Assembly: GCF_022370635.2 (NCBI RefSeq)
Contig: NZ_CP092362.2
Span: forward strand, 1,178,001 to 1,242,000
DNA: 64,000 bases
From: Mycolicibacterium crocinum
GTDB lineage: Bacteria; Actinomycetota; Actinomycetes; Mycobacteriales; Mycobacteriaceae
Reading direction: 5' to 3'
Shown here: positions 63,860 to 64,000 of the stretch, one piece after another
Position numbering within the stretch: position 1 is the stretch's first letter
Layout of the letters: each line of letters begins with the position of its first letter
Made by a program: the position numbers and the translations under genes
The notes under the pieces: generated by a model
Told to the model about the DNA's origin: nothing
Database searches by the model: none
The model's input: the letters and a program-made list of their open reading frames with translations, nothing else

Positions 63860-64000
63860 AACGCGACCCAGGAACCGGTTGACGATCGAGGTGCGTTGCA
63901 CCACAAGGTCTTCGCGGCGATCAACCAACAGTTTCAACTCCCGTGAAACCGCGTCGTGGGCAGCCACCGGCAGATCGGGTTCACGCAGCACCGCACGCGC
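63852..64000 (-). pseudogene. IS110-family transposase, middle part (interrupted, runs off the window)
   Basis: Minus-strand reading from base 64000 gives about 49 in-frame residues: ...REPDLPVAAHDAVSREL, KLLVDRREDLVVQRTS, IVNRFLGRVHEL. This is the typical IS110 region before the conserved HELDP and joins in frame to the C-terminal part at 62384. The DEDD catalytic N-terminus lies beyond the window. Confidence 0.85.

Overview
The window is chromosomal DNA from a mycobacterium, most likely a fast-growing, environmental Mycolicibacterium-type species. The RpoB, RpoC, S12, EF-G, EF-Tu and S10-operon proteins read like mycobacterial orthologues, and the gene order follows the known M. tuberculosis blocks: rpoB-rpoC, nfo-lpqP-fadE8-echA4-PaaX-echA5, TetR-rpsL-rpsG-fusA-tuf, the mycofactocin cluster, rpsJ to rpsQ, and atsA with its maturase. 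Coding density is high, GC is high, GTG starts are common, and many genes overlap by 4 nt. No species is assigned, because that would need a database comparison.

Layout. 1-0.9 kb: 3' end of a hydrolase-lipocalin fusion gene. 1.0-8.8 kb: rpoB and rpoC behind a long leader. 8.8-12.2 kb: an AbiEi/DUF559-type gene bracketed by two copies of a 59-nt hairpin repeat, a RibD/DHFR-fold protein, endonuclease IV and an LpqP-type lipoprotein esterase. 12.2-16.6 kb: cupin, then a translationally coupled acyl-CoA dehydrogenase/enoyl-CoA hydratase/PaaX operon. 16.6-22.8 kb: two DUF3060 proteins, TetR, then rpsL-rpsG-fusA-tuf with a clear promoter and terminator. 22.9-30.9 kb: membrane proteins, an arginine catabolism island (ArcD-type antiporter, arginine deiminase, ornithine aminotransferase, guanidino-modifying hydrolase, Lrp/AsnC regulator), and a mycofactocin-coupled SDR preceded by a KstR-type palindrome. 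30.9-41.1 kb: ferredoxin reductase, then mftR on the minus strand, followed on that strand by an ECF sigma factor and a three-module VOC protein, and mftA-mftB-mftC-mftD-mftE-mftF-mftG on the plus strand. 41-49.3 kb: accessory genes (MFS/TetR pair, P450, type-B carboxylesterase, a TetR/SDR/VOC/DapB-like operon). 49.4-55.6 kb: a small RbpA-like RNA polymerase-binding protein gene and the S10 operon up to rpsQ. 55.6-61.7 kb: a BcsB-like envelope protein, then arylsulfatase, lipoprotein and formylglycine-generating enzyme. 61.8-64 kb: an IS110-family transposase gene split cleanly by a complete IS256-family element with an 8-bp target duplication.

How genes work together. MftA is the precursor peptide. 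MftB presents it to the radical-SAM enzyme MftC, MftE and MftD process and mature the core, MftF glycosylates it, and MftG re-oxidises the cofactor reduced by mycofactocin-coupled dehydrogenases such as the SDR at 27.3 kb. FGE would activate the arylsulfatase cysteine. The main points for follow-up are the RbpA-like gene beside the S10 operon, a Pro-to-Ser change in RpoB at the position of E. coli P564, the ECF sigma gene behind mftR, and four convergent gene pairs that share one CTAG for both stop codons.

No tRNA, rRNA or CRISPR array was recognised. Promoter, operator and terminator calls are by eye.
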